DNA from: Streptomyces lomondensis
GTDB lineage: Bacteria; Actinomycetota; Actinomycetes; Streptomycetales; Streptomycetaceae
DNA: 64,000 nt
Reading direction: 5' to 3'
Assembly (NCBI RefSeq): GCF_014651035.1
Contig: NZ_BMWC01000010.1
Location: 124,001 to 188,000, forward strand
Shown here piece after piece: positions 1-7,704 of this stretch. The notes under the pieces were generated by a model. That model was given only the letters and a program-made list of their open reading frames with translations, ran no database searches and had not been told where the DNA came from. The position numbers were made by a program, and so were the translations under genes. Positions within the stretch are counted from its first letter, which is position 1. Each line of letters opens with the position of its first letter.

Positions 1-1
1 G

Positions 2-457
2 GGCATCCCCTCCGTCACCGCCGCCGACGTCAACGACGTGGCGCTGTGCCACGGCTGGATCACCGGGCAGCGCAAGGGACTCGACGACTCCTGGTATCTC
101 CAGCGGATCACCCCGCGGCGGCCCGGCAGCCTCTGGTCCATGGTCAACGTCCGCCGGGTCGAGGAGCTGACCGCCGCCGGGCGGATGCGGCCCGGCGGGC
201 TCGCCGAGGTGGCGGCCGCGCGGACGGACGGGCGCTGGGAGGCGGCGTACGCGTCCCAGAAGGAGGCCGGGGTCCCCGAGGAACTGGCGGCGGCGCTGGA
301 GCGGAGCCCGCGCGCCGCCGCGGCCTTCGAGGCGCTCGGCCGGACAGACCGGTACCTCGCGATGCTCGGCGTGCTCCGGGCCCGCACCGCGCGCAGCCGG
401 CAGGCCCAGGCGGAGGCGGCGGTGCGGAAGCTGGAGTCAGGAGGGACGGACCGATGA
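2..457 (+). CDS. YdeI/OmpD-associated family protein (3' part)
   Basis: The reading frame is open from base 2, so the start lies outside the window; about 151 residues are visible. The stretch ALCHGWITGQRKGLDDSWYL, followed by QRITPRRPGSLWS, is the conserved core of the YdeI family (sometimes called bacteriocin-protection proteins). The C-terminal half is the usual Ala/Arg-rich helical region. The molecular function of the family is not established. The next gene converges from the other strand 83 bases downstream, and I see no clear terminator between them. Confidence 0.8.
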   Translation, partial: GIPSVTAADVNDVALCHGWITGQRKGLDDSWYLQRITPRRPGSLWSMVNVRRVEELTAAGRMRPGGLAEVAAARTDGRWEAAYASQKEAGVPEELAAALERSPRAAAAFEALGRTDRYLAMLGVLRARTARSRQAQAEAAVRKLESGGTDR

Positions 458-540
458 GGCCGGCGGAGGCCGTCACCTCGCACGCGTCGGGCCCGGCGCC
501 GAACGGCACCGGGCCCACAGGCTGCCGGAGACGGGGCGGG

Positions 541-1326
541 TCAGAGTGAGGACGCCGCCGAGGCTATGGCGGAGGCGAAGGTCGAGACCTCCGTGTAGAC
601 GCCGGGGGCCTCGGGCCGGGCGCAGCCCTCACCCCAGCTGACGATGCCGACCTGGATCCAGTTGCCGGCGTTGTCCTTGCGGAACATGGGGCCGCCGGAG
701 TCGCCCTGGCAGGTGTCGACACCGCCCGCGTCGAAGCCGGCGCAGATCTCCTCGTTCGCGACGAGACCGCTGTACAGGCCGCCGTAGGCCTTGCAGGCGG
801 CGTCGCTGACGAACGGCACGGTGGCCTTCAGCAGGTAGCGCTGCTGGGCGCCGCCCTCGCGGTTCGCGCCCCAGCCGGCGACGGTGAAGTCACCGGTGTT
901 GTACTGCGTGGTCGTGGCGATCTTCAGGGTCGGCAGGTTGATGGGCTGGGCGAGCTTGATGAGCGCCCAGTCCTTGCCGGTGCCGTTGTAGCCGGGGGCG
1001 CGCAGCACCTTGGTGGAGCGGACCTGGACCCGGCCGCTGGTGGACTGGAGGTCGACGACCCCCGCGGTGGCGGTGATGCTCGTGTTGTTGCCGGAGCCGC
1101 TCACGCAGTGCGCGGCCGTGAGCACGATCTGCTGGGTGTAGAGCGCGCCGCCGCAGCCCATGGAGAGCCGGACCATGAACGGGAACTCGCCCTGCGCGGC
1201 CCGCGTCCCGCCGACGACGGGCGACGGGGCGGCCTGGGCGGCGGAGACGGGCTGGAGACTGGCGATCGCGAGCGCGGCGGCGCCGAGGACCGCGCATCTC
1301 TTGAGCGCCGTGAGAAGTCTCTTCAA
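541..1326 (-). CDS. sprT: Secreted trypsin-like serine protease (S1 family, S. griseus trypsin type)
   Basis: This is an extracellular endopeptidase that should cleave after Arg/Lys. Residues 1-32 form a signal peptide (basic start, Ala/Leu core), a four-residue propeptide APSP follows, and the mature enzyme starts at VVGG (about residue 37). The catalytic triad is visible: His73 in LTAAHC, Asp119 in DWALI, Ser210 in GDSGGP. Asp204 sits at the bottom of the S1 pocket, as in trypsin, and six cysteines can form the usual disulphides. The 261-residue length and close resemblance, from memory, to Streptomyces griseus trypsin make this assignment strong. The gene stands alone; 215 bases separate it from yceI, which lies upstream on the same strand. 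Confidence 0.95.
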   Translation of the reverse strand: MKRLLTALKRCAVLGAAALAIASLQPVSAAQAAPSPVVGGTRAAQGEFPFMVRLSMGCGGALYTQQIVLTAAHCVSGSGNNTSITATAGVVDLQSTSGRVQVRSTKVLRAPGYNGTGKDWALIKLAQPINLPTLKIATTTQYNTGDFTVAGWGANREGGAQQRYLLKATVPFVSDAACKAYGGLYSGLVANEEICAGFDAGGVDTCQGDSGGPMFRKDNAGNWIQVGIVSWGEGCARPEAPGVYTEVSTFASAIASAASSL

Positions 1327-1541
1327 CGTGATGCCTTTCGTGGGGGGTTGACCTGGGGACGTGCAACCGAAGCATCAGATTGACGAGGGCATGTCAGCAG
1401 CAAGGCAAAAGAAACGTCCATGTGCTGGCATGGACTGGTCAAATTCTGCTGCTGGATTATGGGAACGCCGACAGTTCTCGCACAAGGGGCGCGATTCGGC
1501 CACGCCGCACGACCTCGGCCGTGCGGCGTGGCCGCCGCGGT

Positions 1542-2147
1542 TCAGGCGTTCCTGATCGCCGAGACGTCGAAGTTCAGCTTGATCTTGTCGGAGACCAGGA
1601 CGCCGCCGGTCTCCAGGGCGGCGTTCCAGGTCAGGCCCCACTCGGAGCGCAGGATCTCCGCCTTGCCCTCGAAGCCGACGCGCTCGTTGCCGAAGGGGTC
1701 CTTCGCGGCGCCGTTGAACTCCAGGTCGATGGTCAGGGGGCGGGTGGTGCCGAGGATCGTCAGGTCGCCGGTGATGCGGTAGTCGTCACCGCCGAGGGCC
1801 TCCGCCTTCGTGGAGCGGAACGTCATGGTCGGGAACTCGTCCGCCTTGAAGAAGTCCGCGCTCTTGAGGTGGCCGTCGCGGTCCGCGTTGCCCGTCTCGA
1901 TGCTGTCCATCACGACGTCGAGGGAAGCCGTGGACCGGGACGGGTCGGTGCCGTCGAGGTGGAGCGTTCCGGAGAAGTCCTGGAAGCTGCCCTTGACGTT
2001 GGTGACCATGGCGTGCCGGGCGACGAAACCGATCGTCGAGTGCGCGGGGTCGATCGTGTAGTCGCCGGTCAGGGCGGCGAGGTCCGGGGTCACGGCGGCG
2101 CCCGTGGCGGCGGCGGTCTCGGTGTCGTTGCGGCTGAAGATGCTCAT
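1542..2147 (-). CDS. YceI family protein (polyisoprenoid-binding-like)
   Basis: A 201-residue YceI-family lipocalin-like beta-barrel. The pattern LTGDYTIDPAHSTIGFVARH at about residues 26-45 opens the domain, and the remainder (FSGTLHLDG, FRSTKAEALGGDDYRITGDL, TRPLTIDLEF) follows the family to the C-terminus. There is no signal peptide, so it is probably cytoplasmic, like many actinobacterial members. Such proteins bind isoprenoid or amphiphilic lipids, but the ligand here is unknown. Start ATG 2147 is preceded by AGGAGGCGTACTCC, a strong ribosome binding site. A paired inverted repeat immediately upstream suggests control by a MarR-type repressor; no marR gene is in the window. Confidence 0.9.
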   Translation of the reverse strand: MSIFSRNDTETAAATGAAVTPDLAALTGDYTIDPAHSTIGFVARHAMVTNVKGSFQDFSGTLHLDGTDPSRSTASLDVVMDSIETGNADRDGHLKSADFFKADEFPTMTFRSTKAEALGGDDYRITGDLTILGTTRPLTIDLEFNGAAKDPFGNERVGFEGKAEILRSEWGLTWNAALETGGVLVSDKIKLNFDVSAIRNA

Positions 2148-2165
2148 GGAGTACGCCTCCTGCGA

Positions 2166-2235
2166 TTGATGTTGAATGTTTAACTACATCAACGCGACCC
2201 ACCGTAGACCTATTCCATTCAACGTTCAACATCAT
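2166..2235. promoter_or_regulatory. Paired operator-like inverted repeat between yceI and the glycosyltransferase gene
   Basis: Two copies of a TGATGTTGAA-yGTT-kAA element lie in opposite orientation: arm 1 at 2166-2184 (TTGATGTTGAATGTTTAAC) and arm 2 at 2217-2235 (reverse complement TGATGTTGAACGTTGAAT). They agree at about 15 of 18 positions, are AT-rich against a GC-rich background, and flank the expected promoter of yceI. Sites with TTGAA half-sites of this sort are typical of MarR-family repressors. The protein that binds is inferred, not seen. Confidence 0.6.
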
Positions 2236-2285
2236 CGGATGCGGTGTCGCGATTGCTTCCGCGGCCCGCGTGGTACCCAGTGATC

Positions 2286-3587
2286 ATGTCCTCGGTCGCG
2301 GTCCTGGTCGAGCTGGAGCGGAACGGCACATCGGGTGGCCATGTGAAGTGCTGGGAGCGTCTGGCGGAGAGCGCCGCCCGCCTCCCCGAGCGCCTGCCCG
2401 ACGGCTCCGGGTCCGGCCTCGATCTGACCGTCTACTTCCTCGGCGAGCGGGAACGGGTCGAGGTCCTCTCGCCCCGGGTGCGCCTCGTCATGCTCCGCCC
2501 GGTGCTCCGCACGGCCGCGCTGGCGTCGGCCGACGGCGCGGAGGACGTCACCGACCTCGCGCCCCACCACCCCCGGCTCGCGGCCCTGCTGCCGCGCCAC
2601 GACGTCTGGCACTGCACGCACAGCTTCGCCTACGCCACCACCGCCGTCCGCCTCGCCCGGCGCGCCGCCCGCGGATCCGGCCCGCTGCCCCGGCTGCTCG
2701 CCTCCGTGCACACCGACGTCCCGCTGCTCGCCTCGGTCTACGCCCGCTACCTGGCCGGCCGGTGGCTGCCCGGCGACCGGCCGGGGCCGGGCGCGTTCCT
2801 CGCGGACCGGGCCGAGACCTTGCTGCGCCGGCGGCGGGACCGGCTGCTGGACAGCTGCGAACGGGTGCTGGTGCCGACCTCCGCGGGCCGGGCGGAACTC
2901 GGCCGCGTCCTCGGGCCGCACCGGGTCGCCCCGCTCCGCCGGGGCGTCGACCACGAGCGCTTCCGCCCCGACCCCGGCGCCCGGGGCCGGCTCGGCCGGG
3001 AGTACGGCGTGCCGACCGACCGTCCGCTGGTGCTGTTCGCGGGGCGGCTGGACGCGACCAAGGGCGTGCCGCTGCTGACCGCGAGCGTGCGGCTGCTGCG
3101 GGAGCGGGGCCGGGCCGTGCACCTCGTCATGGCCGGCGCCGGCGCGGAGGCGGGGCCCGTCCGGCACGCCCTCGGCGCCGACGTCAGCCTCCTCGGGCCG
3201 CTCCCTCAGGACCGGCTGGCGCGGGTGTACGCCGGCTGCGACGTCTTCGCGTTCCCGTCGCGCACGGAGACCTGCGGCAACGTCGTCGCCGAGGCGATGG
3301 CCAGCGGCCTCGCGGTGGTGCTGCCCGAGGGCGCGCACACCGCCGAGTGGCTCTCCGCACCGGGCCGCGACGGCATCGTCGTACGCCGCGACGACCCGGG
3401 GGAGTGGGCGGACGCCCTGGCCGCGCTCCTCGACCACCCGCCCCTGCTGTCGGCGGTACGCCACCGCGCGGCGGCCACGGCCCGCGCCACCCACCCGACC
3501 TGGGACCGGGTCCTCACCGAGGACCTGCTCCCCGTCTGGCTGCCCCAGCCGCCGTCCCGGGACCGGGAACGCCCACGGGCGGCCTGA
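2286..3587 (+). CDS. GT4-family glycosyltransferase
   Basis: A retaining GT-B fold glycosyltransferase of about 433 residues. The C-terminal Glycos_transf_1 domain shows LVLFAGRLDATKGVPLL, then the EX7E catalytic motif in SRTETCGNVVAEAMASG (both Glu present), followed by the usual loop binding the nucleotide-sugar phosphate. The N-terminal half has the GGHVKCWERL loop of acceptor-binding domains in mannosyltransferase-like GT4 enzymes. Donor and acceptor cannot be told from sequence; a lipid or glycolipid acceptor is plausible. The ATG at 2286 is chosen over GTG 2244 because the latter almost abuts the operator and adds a sequence unlike the family; neither has a good ribosome binding site. 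The gene diverges from yceI and may share its regulator. Confidence 0.8.
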   Translation: MSSVAVLVELERNGTSGGHVKCWERLAESAARLPERLPDGSGSGLDLTVYFLGERERVEVLSPRVRLVMLRPVLRTAALASADGAEDVTDLAPHHPRLAALLPRHDVWHCTHSFAYATTAVRLARRAARGSGPLPRLLASVHTDVPLLASVYARYLAGRWLPGDRPGPGAFLADRAETLLRRRRDRLLDSCERVLVPTSAGRAELGRVLGPHRVAPLRRGVDHERFRPDPGARGRLGREYGVPTDRPLVLFAGRLDATKGVPLLTASVRLLRERGRAVHLVMAGAGAEAGPVRHALGADVSLLGPLPQDRLARVYAGCDVFAFPSRTETCGNVVAEAMASGLAVVLPEGAHTAEWLSAPGRDGIVVRRDDPGEWADALAALLDHPPLLSAVRHRAAATARATHPTWDRVLTEDLLPVWLPQPPSRDRERPRAA

Positions 3588-3610
3588 GAAGCGGGTCCCG
3601 GAGTCCCACC

Positions 3611-4489
3611 TCACCGCCCCTCCCCGGCCCCCCGCCCCCGCAACGCCGCGATCACCGGTGACGCGTCCAGGCTCACGATCCCCGCCCCCACCAGCACCAG
3701 CCCCGCCACTGTCACCGCGGAGACCGGCCAGCCCGTGTGGATCGCCTCGCCGAAGACGGCCGTGCCCACGGTCACGGCGACCACCGGCTCCGTCGCGTCC
3801 AGGACCGTCATGCTCGACGCGAGCGGCCCCTGCTGGAAGGCGCTCTGGATGAGGAGGAGGCCGCCGACGCTGGCGAGGACGAGGGCGTAGGTCTGCCAGG
3901 CCGAGAGCGCCGCGAGCAGGCCGTGGCGGAGGCGGTCCACCGTCGCCGCGAGCAGGACGGACTGCGTGCCCATGACCGCCCCGGCCGCCAGGGCCGTCGC
4001 CGAGGCCCGCCACGGGCCGGACAGCAGCCGTGCCGTCGCCAGCGCGCCCACCACGAGCGCGGCGGTCGCGCCCACGATCAGCAGCCAGGACACAAGGTCC
4101 GCCGCGCCCGGCCGGCCCCCGTGCGGCCGGGCCGAGACCAGGGCCATGACCAGCCCCGCCGCCACCGCCAGCGTGCCGAACCACTCGCGGGGCCCCAGCC
4201 GCATCCGGTGCAGCCGCGCCGACAGCGGCACGGCGAAGACCAACTCCGCCACGATCAGCGGCTGCACCAGACTGAGCGGCCCGTACGCCAGCGCCAGCGA
4301 CTGGAAACCGTAGGCCAGCACGGCCAGCCCGATACCGCCCAGCCACACCCGGTCCCGGACCAGATGGGCCAGCAGACGCGGCGACAGCGCCTCCGCGTCC
4401 GGGCGCCCGCCCGCGGCCCACTGCTGGAGCACACCGGCCACGGCGAAGCAGACACCGGCGGCGAGGGAGGCCAGGACCGCGATCGGCAT
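3611..4489 (-). CDS. DMT/EamA-type membrane transporter
   Basis: A 292-residue integral membrane protein with nine to ten hydrophobic helices running from MPIAVLASLAAGVCFAVAGV to GLVLVGAGIVSLDAS. The two-fold layout, with Gly/Ala-rich helices and the motif SLVQPLIVAELVFAVPLSAR, fits the drug/metabolite transporter superfamily, including its NIPA-like branch. Substrate and direction are unknown. Its stop lies 24 bases from that of the convergent glycosyltransferase. The radical SAM gene lies upstream on the same strand and ends 15 bases before this start (4505 versus 4489), so the two form a probable operon. Confidence 0.85.
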   Translation of the reverse strand: MPIAVLASLAAGVCFAVAGVLQQWAAGGRPDAEALSPRLLAHLVRDRVWLGGIGLAVLAYGFQSLALAYGPLSLVQPLIVAELVFAVPLSARLHRMRLGPREWFGTLAVAAGLVMALVSARPHGGRPGAADLVSWLLIVGATAALVVGALATARLLSGPWRASATALAAGAVMGTQSVLLAATVDRLRHGLLAALSAWQTYALVLASVGGLLLIQSAFQQGPLASSMTVLDATEPVVAVTVGTAVFGEAIHTGWPVSAVTVAGLVLVGAGIVSLDASPVIAALRGRGAGEGR

Positions 4490-4504
4490 GCCGGGCGCGG
4501 GGAC

Positions 4505-6004
4505 CTAGTCGGTGGTCCGGCGGGAGGGCGCGCCCTGCGTCGCGCCCCGGGTGTGCACGTACAGCTTCCGCCGGTCGCCGACGTCCAGGTGCTGCGGCAG
4601 GGGCAGCTCGTAGCGCACCGGCATGCCGTGGTCGGCGAACTGCCGGCGCGGGTTGTAGACCTGGTTGAACTTCCACAGCATGCGGGCGAAGTTCGTCTGC
4701 CCGTGCAGCAGGTTGCGGCCGAGGGCGCGCGCCGCGCCGACGGCGGTGCGCAGCCCCAGGTGCTTGCGGTTGATGACGGCCTGGGTGCGCACCAGTTCCT
4801 CGTAGAAGCGCTCCAGCGGGAGCGTGGTGGGCACGACCGCGTGCTGGATGTCGAAGAGCCGGTAGTCGCGCGTGGTCAGGCGCCGCGACTCGGTGTGCCA
4901 GATCTCCGTGCCGGGGTAGGGCGTCATCACCGTGAAGTGCACGATCTCCGGCACCGCCAGCGCGAACTCCCGTACCACCCGGAAGCGTTCCTCGTCCCAG
5001 GCCGGATCGACGATGAGGTTGATGGCGACCTTGATGCCGAGCCGGCGGGCCGTGTCGAGGGCGCGGAAGTTCTCGTCGGGGCTGACCCGCTTGCGGTACA
5101 GGTCCAGGCCCTCCGCGTCGATGGCCTCCATCCCGAGGAACATGTACTTCAGCCCCAGCCTGGCCCACCGCTCGAAGACCTCGGGGTGGCGCAGCAGCAC
5201 ATCGGCCCGGGTCTCCAGGTAGTAGCGCTTGCGGATGCCGCGCCGCTCCACCTCCGCGGCGATGGCGTCCCCGTGCTCGGGCCGGATGAAGGCCACGTCG
5301 TCGACGATGAAGACGTTCGGCTCCCGGATGTTCGCCAGGTCCTCCGCCGCCGCCTCGGGCGAGGCCTTGCGGTAGCTGCGGCCGTAGAACGTCCACGCCG
5401 AGCAGAACGAGCAGTCCCACGGGCAGCCGCGGGTGAACTCGATGGACGCGCACGGGTCCAGCTCGCCGATGAAGTACCGCCGGCGGCTGCGCATCAGGTC
5501 CCGCGCGGGCAGCGGCGTGTCGATGCCGTGCAGCATCAGCGGCGCGGGCCCCCGGCCCGAGGCCGTCACGATTCCGGGCACCTCCTCCACACCCCCGTCG
5601 CGGACCGCCTCCAGCAGGGGCGCGATCGCCGGCTCGCCCTCGCCGCGTACCACCGCGTCCACCGACCCCTCCGCCTGCTCCAGCACCTCCTCGGCGACGA
5701 ACGAGACGCTGTGCCCGCCCAGGAACACGAAGCAGCCCGGCACGGCCCGCTTCACCTCCGCCGCCAGCTCGATCGCCTCCGGGATGTTCGCCAGGTAGTT
5801 CAGCGAGATGCCGAGGGCCTCCGGCCGGAAGGAGCGCACCTCACCGCGCAGCCGGCGGCGGCTCAGCACCTGGAGGTCCACGACCCGCACCTCGTGGCCG
5901 GCCTCGCGGGCGGCGCCCGCGACCCGTTCGAGCCCCAGCGGCTCCAGCCGCAGGAAGATCTCGGAGTACATCAGGGCGCTGGGGTGGACGAGCAGCACAC
6001 GCAT
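4505..6004 (-). CDS. B12-binding radical SAM protein, HpnR (hopanoid C-3 methylase)-like
   Basis: A 499-residue cobalamin-dependent radical SAM enzyme. The N-terminal domain begins MRVLLVHPSALMYSEIFLRL and holds a B12-binding Rossmann fold (ISLNYLANIPEAIELAAEVK, FLGGHSVSF). The [4Fe-4S] motif CxxxCxxC is in GCPWDCSFCSAW at about residues 193-200, after FTR. The C-terminal part continues the TIM barrel. The opening block and the SIEFTRGCPWDCSFCSAWTF block match, from memory, the HpnR family that methylates hopanoids at C-3; a related methylase with another lipid substrate cannot be excluded. The start is well set: GAGGTGACC directly precedes the ATG. No squalene-hopene cyclase gene is in the window. 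Confidence 0.72.
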   Translation of the reverse strand: MRVLLVHPSALMYSEIFLRLEPLGLERVAGAAREAGHEVRVVDLQVLSRRRLRGEVRSFRPEALGISLNYLANIPEAIELAAEVKRAVPGCFVFLGGHSVSFVAEEVLEQAEGSVDAVVRGEGEPAIAPLLEAVRDGGVEEVPGIVTASGRGPAPLMLHGIDTPLPARDLMRSRRRYFIGELDPCASIEFTRGCPWDCSFCSAWTFYGRSYRKASPEAAAEDLANIREPNVFIVDDVAFIRPEHGDAIAAEVERRGIRKRYYLETRADVLLRHPEVFERWARLGLKYMFLGMEAIDAEGLDLYRKRVSPDENFRALDTARRLGIKVAINLIVDPAWDEERFRVVREFALAVPEIVHFTVMTPYPGTEIWHTESRRLTTRDYRLFDIQHAVVPTTLPLERFYEELVRTQAVINRKHLGLRTAVGAARALGRNLLHGQTNFARMLWKFNQVYNPRRQFADHGMPVRYELPLPQHLDVGDRRKLYVHTRGATQGAPSRRTTD

Positions 6005-6343
6005 GGTCACCTCGCCACGGGGAGCCGTACCGGACACGGAAGGGTGCCCCCTACGTAACCCGAGGCCGCCGCGGCGCGTGCTGCCCATACCGCCGCCTGG
6101 CGGCACCGCGCGGCCCGCAGGGGTGGTCCTGCCCGACACGGTGCGCAGGGGCCCGGCCCGCAGACCGCCCACGGGAGGGGCGCGTCGGATCGGGTGAGCC
6201 CGGTCCGCGGGAACGGCCCCAGCACTGGCGCGGGGCACCGCGGTGGCGGTGTCCTGGAAGAGGAGGTTCCGTTTCACGGGACCGCAGGGAGACAGACGAG
6301 ACAACGAGACCACGGCGGACGTACAGCGCAGGGAGACCGACTC
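6005..6343. other. Intergenic region between divergent hpnR-like and SDR genes
   Basis: These 339 bases separate two divergent start codons and must contain both promoters. I found no convincing -35/-10 pair, long palindrome or small gene. The ribosome binding sites of both genes lie at its edges (GAGGTG for the minus gene, GGGAGA at 6331 for the plus gene). Confidence 0.5.
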
Positions 6344-7201
6344 GTGACACTCACCGGCTCCGGCTCGGCCCACGACCCACCGGCGGGCGCCACCCCGCGC
6401 CGTGCCACGGCACCCGTCCCCTCCCGGCTGCGCGCGTACGGGCCGCCCCCGCGCCTGGACCGGCGCGTGGCCCTGGTCACCGGGGCCTCCTCGGGCATCG
6501 GGGCGGCCACGGCACGGCGCTTCGCCATGGCCGGCTGGCAGCTGCTCCTCAGCGGACGCGACCGGCGCCGCCTGGAGCAGACCGCCTCCGGCACCTCGGC
6601 CATCGTGCTGCCCGCCGACCTCGCCGCCCCGGACGGCCCCCGCCTGCTGGCCCAGTCCGCGCTGTACACCACCGGCCGGATCGACGTCCTGGTCGCCGGG
6701 GCGGGCATCGGCTGGGCGGGCCCGTTCGCCACCATGCCGCACACCGACATCGACCGGGTGCTGACCCTCGACCTCAACGCCACGCTGCACCTCGTGCGCG
6801 AGGTCCTGCCCTCCATGATCGCGGCCGGGCGGGGCCGCGTGGTGCTGCTCGGCTCGATCGCGGGCTGCGTGGGCGTACGGGAGGAGGCGGTCTACTCCGC
6901 CGCCAAGGCCGGCCTGGCCGCCTTCGCCGAGGCGCTGCGCCAGGAACTGCGCGGCACGGGCGTGGGCGTGACCCTCGTCGTGCCCGGCCCCGTCGACACG
7001 GCCTTCTTCACCCGCCGCGGCAGGCCCTACGACCGCTCCCGCCCCCGGCCCACCTCGCCCGGCCACGTCGCCGGCGCGATCTGGCAGGCCGTGCGCCAGG
7101 GGCGCGACGAGGCCTACATCCCCACCTGGCTGACCCTCCCAGGCCGGGTCCGCGGCCTGGCCCCGGGCCTCTACCGCCGCCTGCTCGACCGCTTCGGCTG
7201 A
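6344..7201 (+). CDS. Short-chain dehydrogenase/reductase (SDR)
   Basis: A 285-residue classical SDR. The Rossmann nucleotide-binding motif TGASSGIG is near residue 44, followed by AGAGIG, the catalytic Ser in LLGSIAG, and YSAAK with the catalytic Tyr and Lys. PGPVDTAFF follows, as in the family. The Arg-rich segment after the second strand (SGRDRRRL) favours NADP(H). Substrate is unknown. GTG 6344 is chosen because GGGAGA sits seven bases upstream; the frame stays open further upstream but reads as low-complexity sequence. The last codons and stop are also the first bases of a tandem repeat array that continues downstream. Confidence 0.88.
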   Translation: MTLTGSGSAHDPPAGATPRRATAPVPSRLRAYGPPPRLDRRVALVTGASSGIGAATARRFAMAGWQLLLSGRDRRRLEQTASGTSAIVLPADLAAPDGPRLLAQSALYTTGRIDVLVAGAGIGWAGPFATMPHTDIDRVLTLDLNATLHLVREVLPSMIAAGRGRVVLLGSIAGCVGVREEAVYSAAKAGLAAFAEALRQELRGTGVGVTLVVPGPVDTAFFTRRGRPYDRSRPRPTSPGHVAGAIWQAVRQGRDEAYIPTWLTLPGRVRGLAPGLYRRLLDRFG

Positions 7202-7635
7202 CCGGCCTCACCCCCCGCCGTCCCGCCTTCGCGGTCCCTCGGGCCAGGTGCCCGGTCCACGTGGCCGCCTCCCTGCTGGTAGGGGGTTCCGGGCGTAACC
7301 CCGGGCTCCAGCTCCGCCTGCCGGACCGCTTTGGCTGACCCGGCCTCACATCCAGCCGTCATGCCTTCGCGGTCCCTCGGGCCAGGTGCCCGGTCCACGT
7401 GGCCGCCTCCCTGCTGGTGGGGGGTCCCGGGCGTAGCCCCGGGCTCCAGCTCCGCCTGCCGGACCGCTTTGGCTGACCCGGCCTCACACCCCGCCGTCCT
7501 GCCTTGGCGGTCCCTCCGGCCAGGTGCCCGGTCCAAGTGGCCGCCTCCCCGCTGGTGTGGGGGCCCGGGTGTGGCCCCGGGCTCGAGCTCCGCCTGCCCG
7601 ACCGCTTTGGCTGACCCGGCCTCACATCCAGCCGT
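7187..7635. repeat. Degenerate 137-138-bp tandem repeat array starting in the SDR gene tail
   Basis: The motif GACCGCTTyGGCTGACC starts at 7187, 7324, 7462 and 7600, giving periods of 137, 138 and 138. Each unit contains CTCA...CCGCC/CATCCAGCCG, GCGGTCCCTCGGGCCAGGTG, GTGGCCGCCTCC, a GC-rich CCCGGG...CCCGGG self-complementary stretch, and CAGCTCCGCCTGCC. The fourth copy degrades after about 36 bases. The first copy begins within the final codons of the SDR gene. Because 138 is divisible by three, a plus-strand frame stays open through the array as a 46-residue repeat, but it has no ribosome binding site and I do not call it a gene. Confidence 0.85.
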
Positions 7636-7704
7636 TCCGCCGTTCCGGTCACCGCGGCCGGATCCCCCGTTCAGGGGCCCGCCTCCCCGTGGTAGGGCAG
7701 GGGC

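Noticed and set aside
2232..5453. 1073-residue minus-strand open frame across the glycosyltransferase, transporter and radical SAM genes
   Set aside because: Arg/Gly/Pro-rich shadow overlapping three well-supported genes in other frames.
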